DNA of 64,000 nucleotides from Shinella curvata (GTDB lineage: Bacteria; Pseudomonadota; Alphaproteobacteria; Rhizobiales; Rhizobiaceae), in assembly GCF_022899935.1 (NCBI RefSeq), contig NZ_JALJCJ010000001.1, positions 518,053 through 582,052 on the forward strand, given 5' to 3'. Positions within the stretch are counted from its first letter, which is position 1. Each line of letters begins with the position of its first letter. A program made the translations under genes and the position numbers. Of this stretch, positions 34,454-43,346 are shown piece by piece. The notes below the pieces were generated by a model that did no database searches, was not told where the DNA came from, and saw only the letters and a program-made list of their open reading frames with translations.

Positions 34454-35542
34454 TTAGATCCGCTCCTCCGTGCCCGCATCGAACAGCGAGGCCAGCCCCA
34501 TATCGAAGGAGAGCTTCACCGCCGTGCCGGGCTTGAAGCGCCGGGCGCCGGCGACGCGGACGGACATGGTGTGGCCGGCATGTTTGAGCCAGAGCAGGTT
34601 GTCGGCGCCCATCGGCTCCTCGATATCGACGGTCGCCTGATGATGATCGGCACCGGGACCGTCCTCGTTGACCTTCACATGCTCCGGACGCACGCCGAGC
34701 ACGACTTTGCGGCCAGCCTGGAGCGGTTCACCGGCGGCGTAGCCATCGAGCGCGAAATCCACACCGTTGGCGACGAAGATTGGCTTGCCGCCCTTCTCGA
34801 CGATCTCGCCGCGCAAAAAGTTCATGGACGGCGAGCCGATGAAGCCGGCGACGAACATGTTCTTGGGCGCGTTGTAGATCGTGTTGGGATCGGCCAGCTG
34901 CTGGATGACGCCGCTCTTCATGATGGCGATGCGATCGGCCAGCGTCAGGGCCTCGATCTGGTCATGCGTGACATAGACCATCGTGTTCTTCAGCGACTGG
35001 TGCAGCCGCTTGATTTCCACGCGCAGCTCCGAGCGCAGCTTGGCGTCGAGATTGGAGAGCGGTTCGTCGAACAGGAAGACATCCACGTCGCGGACCAGCG
35101 CCCGGCCGATGGCGACGCGCTGGCGCTGGCCGCCGGAGAGTTCCGAGGGCTTGCGCTTCAGGAGCGGGCCGATCTGCAGGATTTCGGCGGCGCGGGCGAC
35201 GCGCTTGTCGATCTCCGCCTTCGGCATCTTGGCGACCTGAAGGCCGAAGGAGAGGTTCTTCTCCACCGTCATCTGCGGATAAAGCGCGTAAGACTGGAAC
35301 ACCATGCCGATGCCACGGTCCTTGGGCTCCTCCCAGGTGACGTTCTTGTTCTTGATGAAGATCTGTCCGCCGGTCGGCTCGAGCAGGCCGGCGATGCAGT
35401 TGAGAAGGGTCGACTTGCCGCAGCCGGACGAGCCGAGAAGCACGAGGAACTCACCCTCCCCGATATCGAGATTGAGGTTTTCCAGCACGTTGACCGCACC
35501 GAAGCTCAACGAAAGGTCCTTGATGGAGACGGATTTCTGCAT
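34454..35542 (-). CDS. Sugar ABC transporter ATP-binding protein (UgpC/MalK type)
   Basis: A 362-residue CUT1 ATPase. Walker A is GSSGCGKSTLL (about 37-47), the Q-loop VFQSYALYP, the signature LSGGQRQRVAIGRA, Walker B VFLFDEPLSNLD and switch His YVTHDQ. The C-terminal TOBE regulatory domain begins at about 240 and contains VLGVRPEHV. It follows the permease genes with a 3-base gap and energises their complex at the inner membrane. Confidence 0.96.
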   Translation of the reverse strand: MQKSVSIKDLSLSFGAVNVLENLNLDIGEGEFLVLLGSSGCGKSTLLNCIAGLLEPTGGQIFIKNKNVTWEEPKDRGIGMVFQSYALYPQMTVEKNLSFGLQVAKMPKAEIDKRVARAAEILQIGPLLKRKPSELSGGQRQRVAIGRALVRDVDVFLFDEPLSNLDAKLRSELRVEIKRLHQSLKNTMVYVTHDQIEALTLADRIAIMKSGVIQQLADPNTIYNAPKNMFVAGFIGSPSMNFLRGEIVEKGGKPIFVANGVDFALDGYAAGEPLQAGRKVVLGVRPEHVKVNEDGPGADHHQATVDIEEPMGADNLLWLKHAGHTMSVRVAGARRFKPGTAVKLSFDMGLASLFDAGTEERI

Positions 35543-35545
35543 GGC

Positions 35546-36484
35546 TTAACCCTTGACTGCGCCGGCGGCGATGCCGCGGACGAACAGGCGTCCCGACACG
35601 AAATAGACGATGAGCGGAACCGCGCCGGTGAGCAAAGTCGCGGCCATGTTGACGTTGTATTCCTTCACCCCCTGGACGGAGTTGACGATGTTGTTGAGCT
35701 GCACGGTCATCGGGTAATATTCCGGCCGGGTGAACACGACGCCGAACAGGAAATCGTTCCAGATGCCGGTGATTTGCAGGATCATGGCGACGACGAAGAT
35801 CGGCAGCGACATGGGCAGCATGATGCGGAAATAGATCTGCCAGAAGCCGGCCCCATCGATGCGTGCCGCCTTGAACAGCTCTTCCGGCAGCGAAGAAAAA
35901 TAGTTGCGGAAGAGCAGCGTCAGGATCGGCATGCCGAAGATCGTGTGCACGATGATCAGGCCGGTCAGCGTGCCGTAAATGCCGAGTTCCCGGAGCACGA
36001 TGACGATCGGATAGATCATCACCTGATAGGGAATAAAGGCGCCGACGATGAGGATGGTGAAGAACAGGTCGGCACCCTTGAACTTCCAGTTGGCGAGCGC
36101 ATAGCCGTTGACCGAGGCGACGAGGATCGAGATCAGCGTCGAGGGCACGGTGATGCGCACCGAATTCCAGAAGCCGCGCGACAGGCCATCGCAGTTGAGG
36201 CCGGTGCAGGCGGTGGCCCAGGCCTTGGCCCAGGGCTCGAAGGTCACTTCCAGCGGCGGCGAGAAGATGTTGCCCAGCCGGATTTCCGGCATGCCCTTCA
36301 ACGAGGTCACGACCATCACGTAAAGCGGCAGCAGGTAGTAGAGTGCGGCCACGGCCAGCGTGCCGTAGAGCATGATGTTGCGGCCGGAAAGTGTGCGGCG
36401 CGGTTTGGCACCACGGGGCTCGATGCCGGCTTTGGTGGCGGCGGCCAGCGCCGGGCCGGGCTTGATGGAGACGGTCTCAGCCAC
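35546..36484 (-). CDS. Sugar ABC transporter permease (MalG type)
   Basis: A 312-residue permease with six membrane helices after a cytoplasmic N-terminus of about 35 residues. The EAA loop is EELFKAARIDGAGFWQIYFRIMLP. The C-terminus, SGRLFVRGIAAGAVKG, is the usual ending of CUT1 MalG-like subunits. It overlaps the upstream permease gene by 8 bases, which indicates translational coupling. Together they form the channel of a carbohydrate importer. Confidence 0.96.
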   Translation of the reverse strand: MAETVSIKPGPALAAATKAGIEPRGAKPRRTLSGRNIMLYGTLAVAALYYLLPLYVMVVTSLKGMPEIRLGNIFSPPLEVTFEPWAKAWATACTGLNCDGLSRGFWNSVRITVPSTLISILVASVNGYALANWKFKGADLFFTILIVGAFIPYQVMIYPIVIVLRELGIYGTLTGLIIVHTIFGMPILTLLFRNYFSSLPEELFKAARIDGAGFWQIYFRIMLPMSLPIFVVAMILQITGIWNDFLFGVVFTRPEYYPMTVQLNNIVNSVQGVKEYNVNMAATLLTGAVPLIVYFVSGRLFVRGIAAGAVKG

Positions 36485-37379
36485 GCTTGCGTCCTCCGAA
36501 TTCGAGATAGGCCCAGGGGATGATGATGATGGCGACGGTGAGAAGCATCATGGTGGAGGCGGCGAAACCCTGCCCGAGGTTCTGGGCCTGGAACATGTAG
36601 TCATAGACATATTTCGCCGGCACTTCCGACGAGATGCCCGGACCGCCGCTCGTCTGTGCCACCACGAGGTCGTAGACCTTGACGATGCCGCTCGCGATGA
36701 TGACCAGCGTCGTGATGAAGACCGGGCGCATCATGGGGATGACGATGAAGAGATAGGTCTTCCACATCGGGATACCATCGACGCGCGCCGCCTTCCAGAT
36801 GTCCTCGTCGATGCCGCGCAGACCCGCGAGCAGCAGGCACATGACGAGCCCCGTGCCCTGCCAGAGCCCGGCGATTAGCACGCCGTAGATGACGATGTCG
36901 GAATTGTAGAGCGGGTCGAAGGTGAAACTCGTCCAGCCGAGCGAACGCACCACGGACTGCACGCCGAATTCGGGGTTCAGGATCCATTGCCAGACGAGGC
37001 CCGTCACGATGAAGGACAGCGCAAAGGGATAAAGGAAGATCGTTCGAAAGGTGTTTTCGAAGCGGATCTTCTGATCCATCAGCGCGGCCAGCAGAAAGCC
37101 GACCACAAGGCTGAAAATCAGCGTGAAGATACCGTAGATCGCCAGATTCTCGATCGAGACGATCCAGCGTGGCGCGCTCCACAGGCGTTCGTACTGGTCG
37201 AAACCGACGAATTTCGCCCGCGGCAGCAGCTTGGAGTTGGTGAATGAGTAGATGACCGTCCAGACCGTACCGCCGAGAAAGATGACGACGGCGGTGAGCA
37301 TCATGGGAATGGAAGCAATCTTGGAACTGAGATTGCGCAGCAATTTACTGGGGCGACCGGTGTGTGCCTGGCCCGTCAT
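36477..37379 (-). CDS. Sugar ABC transporter permease (MalF type)
   Basis: A 300-residue permease with six membrane helices. The EAA loop reads DEDIWKAARVDGIPMWKTYLFIVIP. PFALSFIVTGLVWQWILNPEFG is a family block of CUT1 MalF-like subunits. It is preceded by two hairpins that separate it from the binding protein gene and overlaps the MalG-type gene. Confidence 0.96.
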   Translation of the reverse strand: MTGQAHTGRPSKLLRNLSSKIASIPMMLTAVVIFLGGTVWTVIYSFTNSKLLPRAKFVGFDQYERLWSAPRWIVSIENLAIYGIFTLIFSLVVGFLLAALMDQKIRFENTFRTIFLYPFALSFIVTGLVWQWILNPEFGVQSVVRSLGWTSFTFDPLYNSDIVIYGVLIAGLWQGTGLVMCLLLAGLRGIDEDIWKAARVDGIPMWKTYLFIVIPMMRPVFITTLVIIASGIVKVYDLVVAQTSGGPGISSEVPAKYVYDYMFQAQNLGQGFAASTMMLLTVAIIIIPWAYLEFGGRKRG

Positions 37380-37413
37380 GGGTCACTCCTCCTTGGTCTC
37401 GATCAGAGATGAT

Positions 37414-37468
37414 CGACGCCCCTCCTCATGGGGCGTCGCAACCGGCCGGCAGAGGGCTGCCGGCCGGT
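37414..37468. repeat. Two tandem intercistronic hairpins
   Basis: A 9-bp stem (37414-37422 with 37430-37438) and a perfect 12-bp stem (37441-37452 with 37457-37468) lie between the binding protein and the first permease. There is no T-run. Such structures commonly stabilise the upstream message so that the binding protein is made in excess. Confidence 0.75.
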
Positions 37469-37483
37469 GTCACTGAGGTCTGA

Positions 37484-38719
37484 TCACTCCGCCGAAGCGA
37501 TGATGTCGACGAAACGCTTCTGGGCGTCTTCCGGCGTCATCGAGGCATTGGCGAAGAATTCGGAGAACAGGTCCTCCTTCTGCTTCTGGCTGTCAGCCGA
37601 AAGCAGCTGGTCGGTGCCTTCGATCACATTGCCCTTGGCAAGGATGTCGAGACCCTTCTTCATGCAGTCGTTGGCGGCGGCGAGGTCGACGTCGCCACGC
37701 ACCGGCAGCGAGCCCTTCTTCAGATTGAAGGCGACCTGGGTGGCCGGCGCCAGCAGCGTCGAGGCCAGCACTTCCTGCGCCTTGGACTTCTCTTCGTCCT
37801 TGAGCAGCGGGAAGTAGAAGGCGTCGCCGCCCGTCGAGATGATCTCGTTCACGCCGAGCCCCGGAAGGCAGGTATAATCCTTGCCGGCAACCTGGCCGGC
37901 CAGTGCGAATTCGCCCTGCGCCCAGTCGCCCATGATCTGGCCGCCGGCCTTGCCGGTGATGACCATGTTGGTTGCCTGGTTCCAGTCCTGCACATTGGTG
38001 CCCTTGGACATGCGACGGGCATCGTCGGCAGCCTTGAAGACCTTGGCGATATCGGCGCCGGCGGCGACTTCCTCGTCCTTGTCCTTGAAGACCTTGTAGA
38101 AATTGTCCTTGCCGGCGATGGCGACCATCAGCACGTCAAAGGCACCGGCCGCCTGCCAGGGCTGGCCGCCGACGGCGAGCGGAACGATGCCGGCCTTTTC
38201 AAGCGCCGGAGACGCCGCAACGAACTCGTCCCAGTTCTTCGGAACCGCGACGCCCGCCTTTTCGAAGGCGGCGTTGGACAGCCACAGCCACTGCCACGAA
38301 TGGATGTTGACCGGCGCGCAATAGATCTTGCCGTCGATCGTGCAGCTGTCGAGCAGGCTCGCCGGCTTGATGATCTCCTTCCAGTTCTCCTTCGTCGCGA
38401 CATCGGTCAGGTCGCGCATCAGGCCGGCCTCGACCAGCTCCTCGGCCTGGCGGCCGTGGTTGAACTGGGTCGCGGCCATCGGGTCACCGCCGGTAATGCG
38501 GCTGACCATGATCGGACGCGCGGTGCCGCCGGAGCCGGCAATGGCGCCATCCACCCACTTGTTGCCCGTCGCGTCGAATGCCTTTGCCAACTCGGCGACC
38601 GCCGCGGCCTCCCCGCCGGACGTCCACCAATGGGTCACTTCCAGATCGGTCGCATTGGCTGCGGCGAACGGCAGGACCACGGTCGCTGCCAGGATAGCAG
38701 CCATAGAGCGAATTTTCAT
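37484..38719 (-). CDS. Sugar-binding protein of the CUT1 ABC transporter
   Basis: A 411-residue periplasmic family 1 solute-binding protein. The signal peptide ends near residue 23 (FAAANA-TD). The mature start LEVTHWWTSGGE and GDPMAATQFNHGRQAEEL resemble glucose/mannose-type binding proteins such as GtsA, which is a pattern match only. The Trp-rich SWQWLW and GGQPWQAAG segments likely stack on sugar. It is the first gene of the minus-strand transport operon, and its promoter faces the LacI regulator. Confidence 0.93.
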   Translation of the reverse strand: MKIRSMAAILAATVVLPFAAANATDLEVTHWWTSGGEAAAVAELAKAFDATGNKWVDGAIAGSGGTARPIMVSRITGGDPMAATQFNHGRQAEELVEAGLMRDLTDVATKENWKEIIKPASLLDSCTIDGKIYCAPVNIHSWQWLWLSNAAFEKAGVAVPKNWDEFVAASPALEKAGIVPLAVGGQPWQAAGAFDVLMVAIAGKDNFYKVFKDKDEEVAAGADIAKVFKAADDARRMSKGTNVQDWNQATNMVITGKAGGQIMGDWAQGEFALAGQVAGKDYTCLPGLGVNEIISTGGDAFYFPLLKDEEKSKAQEVLASTLLAPATQVAFNLKKGSLPVRGDVDLAAANDCMKKGLDILAKGNVIEGTDQLLSADSQKQKEDLFSEFFANASMTPEDAQKRFVDIIASAE

Positions 38720-39132
38720 GAGTTCTCCTCCCTCACTGAAACGTTGCCGGAAAAACCTAGTCCAATCGATTTAATCGCGCAACCGGGCGTGGACAATAAA
38801 TGCACGATTTCTTTCAAACGCTTGTTTTAAAGGCAATTTATCGCCCGAAAGCTGCTTTCCAAAAACATGGATATATGAAACTAAAATACTGAATATAAAT
38901 GATATATTCCGAAGAAAACAGACGAGTCCATGACGCAGATTTCGCGACCGCAAAAATTGCCGGTTTGCGGCGCAATACGCTACCCGAATGAGGGTATCTG
39001 CAAATTTCAGGAAATTTCACCTCGACAAAACACCTGTATCGTTACAGATTTGTAGGTAGCTTCTGGAGGGAGTAGCGGCCGGGGTTAAAAGATGTATAAC
39101 CGGCCGCTCATATGGAGAGGTGCAGGCAGGGG
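38720..39132. promoter_or_regulatory. Divergent promoter region of the sugar operon and lacI-type gene
   Basis: This 413-base gap holds no gene. It is AT-rich around 38810-38910. At 38764-38771 lies the palindrome AATCGATT, 45 bases upstream of the binding protein start; it recurs as AAATCGATTT upstream of gnd (43133-43142). It is a candidate operator for the adjacent LacI regulator. No clear -10/-35 pair could be assigned with confidence. Confidence 0.5.
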
Positions 39133-40176
39133 ATGGACAACAAGAAGAGCGAGGGCCAGGCGGCAGCGCTTCCGCCCTCCAATGAGCGGCCGACGCTGAA
39201 GACGATCGCCTTCATGACCGGCCTTGGCATCACCACCGTCTCCCGCGCCCTGAAAGATGCGTCCGACATCAGCGCCGAGACGAAGGAGCGTGTGCGGCTC
39301 GTTGCACGGCAGATCGGCTACCAGCCCAACCGCGCCGGCGTGCGTCTTCGCACCGGCAAGACCAATGTCATCAGCCTGATCCTCAGCCTCGAGGAAGAGA
39401 TCATGGGCCTGACGAGCCCGATGGTTATCGGCATCTCGGAGATACTCGCCTCGACGCAGTATCATCTGGTCGTGACACCCTACCGCACCCAGGGCAATGC
39501 ACTCGATCCCGTGCGCTACGTTCTGGAAACGGGCGCCGCCGACGGCGTCATCATCTCGCGCACCGAGCCGAAGGACCCGCGCGTCGCCATGATGATGGAG
39601 CGCAACTTTCCCTTTGTGACGCATGGCCGTACGGAGATGGGGCTCGTCCACCCTTATCACGACTTCGACAACGAGCGTTTTGCGTACGAGGCCGTGCGAA
39701 AACTCACAGAAATGGGCCGCAAGCGGCTCGTGCTGCTGCAGCCGCCGCCCTATCTGACCTTTTATCTGCACATGCATGGCGGTTTCGAACGCGGCGTTCG
39801 CGATTTCGGCGCGACGGCCATTCCGTTCAACACCGTCAATCTCGACAACAATCTCGTCGATATCCGCAAGGCCGCCGAAACACTGTTCAGCGGCCCGGAT
39901 GCCCCTGACGGTATCGTCGCGGGCAGCGGCGGCGGCGCGGTGGCGCTCATCGCGGCGCTGGAGGCAACCGGCAAAAAGCTCGGCCAGGACGTCGACATGG
40001 TGTCCAAGGAACCCCACATGTTCCTGCAATGGCTGCGCCCTGAGGTCGCGACCATGCGCGAGGACATCCGCCTTGCCGGCCGGGAGCTCGCCAAGGCCGT
40101 CATCGCCCGCATCGAGGGCATTCCCGCGGAAGAATTGCAGACGCTGAGCTATCCGATCGCGACAGACGAGATCTGA
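39133..40176 (+). CDS. LacI-family transcriptional regulator
   Basis: A 347-residue repressor. The N-terminal helix-turn-helix and hinge (about 20-75) read TLKTIAFMTGLGITTVSRALKD and YQPNRAGVRLRTGKT. The periplasmic-binding-protein-like effector domain spans about 80-340. The start is taken as ATG at 39133, directly after AGGGG, with an alternative ATG 21 bases earlier. It is divergent from the sugar transport operon and very probably controls it, the inducer being the imported sugar or a product. Confidence 0.93.
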   Translation: MDNKKSEGQAAALPPSNERPTLKTIAFMTGLGITTVSRALKDASDISAETKERVRLVARQIGYQPNRAGVRLRTGKTNVISLILSLEEEIMGLTSPMVIGISEILASTQYHLVVTPYRTQGNALDPVRYVLETGAADGVIISRTEPKDPRVAMMMERNFPFVTHGRTEMGLVHPYHDFDNERFAYEAVRKLTEMGRKRLVLLQPPPYLTFYLHMHGGFERGVRDFGATAIPFNTVNLDNNLVDIRKAAETLFSGPDAPDGIVAGSGGGAVALIAALEATGKKLGQDVDMVSKEPHMFLQWLRPEVATMREDIRLAGRELAKAVIARIEGIPAEELQTLSYPIATDEI

Positions 40177-40287
40177 TCGCATCGTTTCCGTAGCCATTAA
40201 TAGCCGTTGCGGATCGCCGGTTTTTCCGGCATCGCAAGGCCGCGGCCTGAATCGCGGAGCATTCGCGACCGGTAACTGGGGATGGCG

Positions 40288-41541
40288 ATGGAATACGAAA
40301 AGCAGAGACGGAACTATGCGTTGTTCCTCATCGCGGGCGCAGGGCTCGTGAACATCGCGCGGGCGATGACGCTTTTGTTCCTTGCCGTCAAACTTCAGCA
40401 GACCTTCGGCCTCGGGCCGGCGATGATCGGCGCGCTGCTCGGCGTCGGCCCTCTGCTGGGCGCCATCGCGGCACCGTTCGCGGGCTCCCTGTCGGACAAG
40501 GTAGGGCGCAAGACCATGCTCACCCTCACCCTGCTTTCCATGGCGCTCGCCATGATCGGCATGGGGATTGCGGAAACCGTTCTCGCCTTCTGCCTGGCGC
40601 AGATCACCGCCGCCGTCGCCGCGTCGATCAACGAGCCGATCTCACGCGCGCTGATGAGCGACGTATGCCCGGAACCGGTGCGCCTCAAATATTTTTCCTG
40701 GCGCTACGCGGCCATCAATTTCGGCTTTGCCGTCGGCCCGCTGATCGCGATTGCTGCGGGTGCCGCGTCCACGACACTCTTCATCATCGCAGGCAGCGGC
40801 TATGCGCTGTTTGCGCTCGCCGTGCATCTGCTCAAGGTTCCGCTGCCGCAGCAAGGCGGCGAGCGGGCCGCAGCACCCCGGATCTCCGTGCTCCAGAACG
40901 TCAGGACCGCCACGCGTGATCCGCGCCTTGCCTTCTTCGTCGGCGGCGGCACGCTGCTGGTCGCCGTCTATGGTCAATTGTCGGCGACGCTCGCCCCCTA
41001 CCTTTCCGCCAACATTCCCGGCGGCGTGGAAATCTTCGCCTATATCATCTCCATCAACGGGGCCGTCGTGCTGTTTGGCAGTCCGTTTTCGCACCGCTTC
41101 ATCAAGCGCATGGGCGCACTCAACGCGCTCGTGGCCGGCTGTCTGCTGTTCCTTGCCGGCGAACTCGGCTTCCTCTTCTCCAGCGGCCTGTGGGGCCTCG
41201 CGTTGTCGATGGCCGTCTTCACCATCGGCGAAATCCTGGTCGTTCCATCGGAATACATGCTGGTCGACGGCATCTCGAACGACCACAATAGGGGCGGCTA
41301 TTTCGGCGCGCACTCCTTCTCGACCGTCGGCAACTTCGTCGGCCCGACCTTCGGCGGCCTGATGCTCGGCACTTTCGGCGGTCCCGGCATGTTCCTGCTC
41401 TACGCGGGCTTTGCCGTTGGAAGCGCCATCCTCTTTACCGTCGGCACACGGATGCCGCCGCCCAAGGCACGGGTGGCGCTTGCGCCCACAGCCGTACCGG
41501 AAAGCGCGGCCGGCCCACATCTTCGCGGCCTCTACGCTTGA
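40288..41541 (+). CDS. MFS transporter
   Basis: A 417-residue major facilitator with twelve predicted helices. The loop 2-3 signature, GSLSDKVGRKTM, is present. The ATG at 40288 is preferred over the one at 40282 because GGGG then has six-base spacing. It resembles sugar or drug efflux carriers of the DHA1 type. It is downstream of the LacI regulator (111-base gap) and ends at a bidirectional terminator. The substrate is unknown; sugar efflux or import is plausible from context. Confidence 0.9.
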   Translation: MEYEKQRRNYALFLIAGAGLVNIARAMTLLFLAVKLQQTFGLGPAMIGALLGVGPLLGAIAAPFAGSLSDKVGRKTMLTLTLLSMALAMIGMGIAETVLAFCLAQITAAVAASINEPISRALMSDVCPEPVRLKYFSWRYAAINFGFAVGPLIAIAAGAASTTLFIIAGSGYALFALAVHLLKVPLPQQGGERAAAPRISVLQNVRTATRDPRLAFFVGGGTLLVAVYGQLSATLAPYLSANIPGGVEIFAYIISINGAVVLFGSPFSHRFIKRMGALNALVAGCLLFLAGELGFLFSSGLWGLALSMAVFTIGEILVVPSEYMLVDGISNDHNRGGYFGAHSFSTVGNFVGPTFGGLMLGTFGGPGMFLLYAGFAVGSAILFTVGTRMPPPKARVALAPTAVPESAAGPHLRGLYA

Positions 41542-41552
41542 TGCCTCAAAGC

Positions 41553-41582
41553 AAAAGGCCCGGTCTCTCGACCGGGCCTTTT
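41553..41582. terminator. Bidirectional terminator between the MFS gene and gnd
   Basis: A perfect 13-bp stem (41553-41565 with 41570-41582) and 4-base loop. The stem has AAAA at its left foot and TTTT at its right foot, so it can stop transcription from both convergent genes. Confidence 0.92.
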
Positions 41583-41587
41583 CATTT

Positions 41588-43018
41588 TCAAGCGTTGAGG
41601 CCGGAGCCCCACGGGCCATGGTGGCTGTCGGCGCCGTCGAGGCGATCGAAGCCGTGCGCACCGAAGAAGTCGCGCTGAGCCTGGATGATGTTCGCCGTGC
41701 CGCGGCCGCGGCGGTAGCTGTCGAAATAGCCGAGCGCGGAGGCAAGTGCCGGAACCGGCAGGCCATGCAGGGCGGCGGCGGAGACGACGCGGCGGAGCGC
41801 CGCATCCGTGTCCTTGACCATCGTTGCGAAGGCCGGGGTAACGATGAGGTTTGCCGCATCCGGCGCCTTGGTGAAGGCGCTGGTGATCTCGTCGAGGAAC
41901 TGCGAACGGATGATGCAGCCGGCGCGCCAGATTTTGGCAATCGTCGGCATCGGCAGGTTCCAGTTATATTCCTTCGAGGCGGCGGCCATCACGGCGAAAC
42001 CCTGCGCATAGGCGCCGATCTTGCCGGCGAGAAGCGCGCTTTCGAGGTCCTTGATGAAGGCGGCCTTGTCGGCGACCTGAAGCACCGGCACATCCGGCAG
42101 GCCGAGGATCTTTTCGGCCGCTTCACGCTCGCTCTTGAAAGAGGAGATGGAGCGGGCGGCAACGGCGGCTTCAATGCCGGTTGCCGGCACACCCATGTTC
42201 TGGGCCTCAATGGCGGACCACTTGCCCGTACCCTTCTGGCCGGCCTTGTCGAGGATCATGTCGACCATCGGGCCACCGGCGATCGGGTCTTTGGCGGCGA
42301 GAACCTTTTCGGTGATCTCGATCAGGTAGGATTCCAGGCGCCCCTTGTTCCACTGGCCGAAGACCTCACCGATCTCGGTGGCGCTCATCTTCAGGCCGTC
42401 GCGCAGGATGCCGTAGATTTCGGCAATCATCTGCATGTCGGCATATTCGATGCCATTGTGGATAGTCTTGACGAAATGGCCGGCACCATTTTCACCGAGC
42501 CAGGCGACGCACGGATCGTCGTTGTACTTGGCGGAAATCGAAGTCAGCACCTTCTCGACGCGCTTCCAGGAGGCTTCCGTGCCGCCGACCATGATGGACG
42601 GGCCGTGGCGCGCGCCTTCTTCACCGCCGGAAACGCCCATGCCGATGAAGGTCAGGCCCGAATCCTTCAGTGCATCGAAACGGCGCATCGTATCGCGGAA
42701 ATTGGCATTGCCGGCATCGATCATGATGTCGTTGTTTTCGAGATAGGGGCGCAGCAGTTCCATCTGCTGGTCCACGGCCGCACCGGCCTGGATCATGATG
42801 ATGATCGGACGCGGCGGGCGGATGGCGGCGACGAACTCTTCGATCGTCTCACAGGGCACGATCTGGCCCTTGAGGTCGCCGGCCTCCTCGTAGAATTCCT
42901 TGGTGCGCGCGACCGTGCGGTTGAAGACCGCGATCTTGTTGCCTTTCTCGGCAATGTTGAGCGCAAGGTTCGATCCCATAACACCGAGACCGATAAGCCC
43001 GATTTCCGCCTGTGCCAC
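41588..43018 (-). CDS. gnd: 6-phosphogluconate dehydrogenase, decarboxylating
   Basis: A 476-residue enzyme of the oxidative pentose phosphate pathway: 6-phosphogluconate + NADP to ribulose 5-phosphate + CO2. The Rossmann motif is GLIGLGVMGSNLALN. Catalytic Lys and Asn lie in HFVKTIHNGIEYADMQ, with GVSGGEEGARHGPS. RDYFGAHGFDR is the C-terminal block with the phosphate-binding residues. GTG at 43018 is chosen because GGAGG lies seven bases upstream, whereas the ATG at 43024 would leave only one base. The gene belongs to no obvious operon but shares a palindromic site with the sugar operon promoter. Confidence 0.96.
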   Translation of the reverse strand: MAQAEIGLIGLGVMGSNLALNIAEKGNKIAVFNRTVARTKEFYEEAGDLKGQIVPCETIEEFVAAIRPPRPIIIMIQAGAAVDQQMELLRPYLENNDIMIDAGNANFRDTMRRFDALKDSGLTFIGMGVSGGEEGARHGPSIMVGGTEASWKRVEKVLTSISAKYNDDPCVAWLGENGAGHFVKTIHNGIEYADMQMIAEIYGILRDGLKMSATEIGEVFGQWNKGRLESYLIEITEKVLAAKDPIAGGPMVDMILDKAGQKGTGKWSAIEAQNMGVPATGIEAAVAARSISSFKSEREAAEKILGLPDVPVLQVADKAAFIKDLESALLAGKIGAYAQGFAVMAAASKEYNWNLPMPTIAKIWRAGCIIRSQFLDEITSAFTKAPDAANLIVTPAFATMVKDTDAALRRVVSAAALHGLPVPALASALGYFDSYRRGRGTANIIQAQRDFFGAHGFDRLDGADSHHGPWGSGLNA

Positions 43019-43132
43019 GTTCATACCTCCGTAGGATGGCGCGGCGGGGGAAGTTTTCCGGCTCGCTGCCGAAAACGCCGCGCTGAAAAGAGCATTTGGG
43101 AGCTGTGCTCCAGCGCTGGTGTTTTGGCATTC

Positions 43133-43142
43133 AAATCGATTT
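43133..43142. promoter_or_regulatory. Candidate sugar-regulator operator upstream of gnd
   Basis: The palindrome AAATCGATTT lies 115 bases before the gnd start. A shorter form of it occurs in the binding protein promoter at 38764-38771. Confidence 0.4.
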
Positions 43143-43190
43143 ACGACAAGCAAATGTTTGGTGAAACAGCGTTTTTAGAATGGTTTGAAA

Positions 43191-43346
43191 TCAGCGGCCG
43201 GGCCGGTCGTCGCCGTCGTCGAGCACCCGCCAGGCCGCCCCTTCGACATCGTCATACTGGCCGCTCTTCAGCGACCAGAGGAAGGCGCCCAGGCCGAGCG
43301 CACCGAGGAAGAGCGCGATGGGGATGAGAAAAATCAGCGTGTTCAT
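43191..43346 (-). CDS. fixS: Cbb3-oxidase assembly protein CcoS/FixS
   Basis: A 51-residue membrane protein, last in fixGHIS. One helix (residues 3-22, LIFLIPIALFLGALGLGAF) is followed by FLWSLKSGQYDDVEG, the CcoS signature, then an acidic tail. Its ATG overlaps the fixI stop as ATGA. It is needed for cofactor insertion into the cbb3 oxidase. Confidence 0.95.
   Translation of the reverse strand: MNTLIFLIPIALFLGALGLGAFLWSLKSGQYDDVEGAAWRVLDDGDDRPGR

Noticed and set aside
38771-39020. Two 60-codon minus-strand frames in the LacI/sugar operon promoter
   Set aside because: They overlap in different frames within AT-rich promoter DNA, with no ribosome site.
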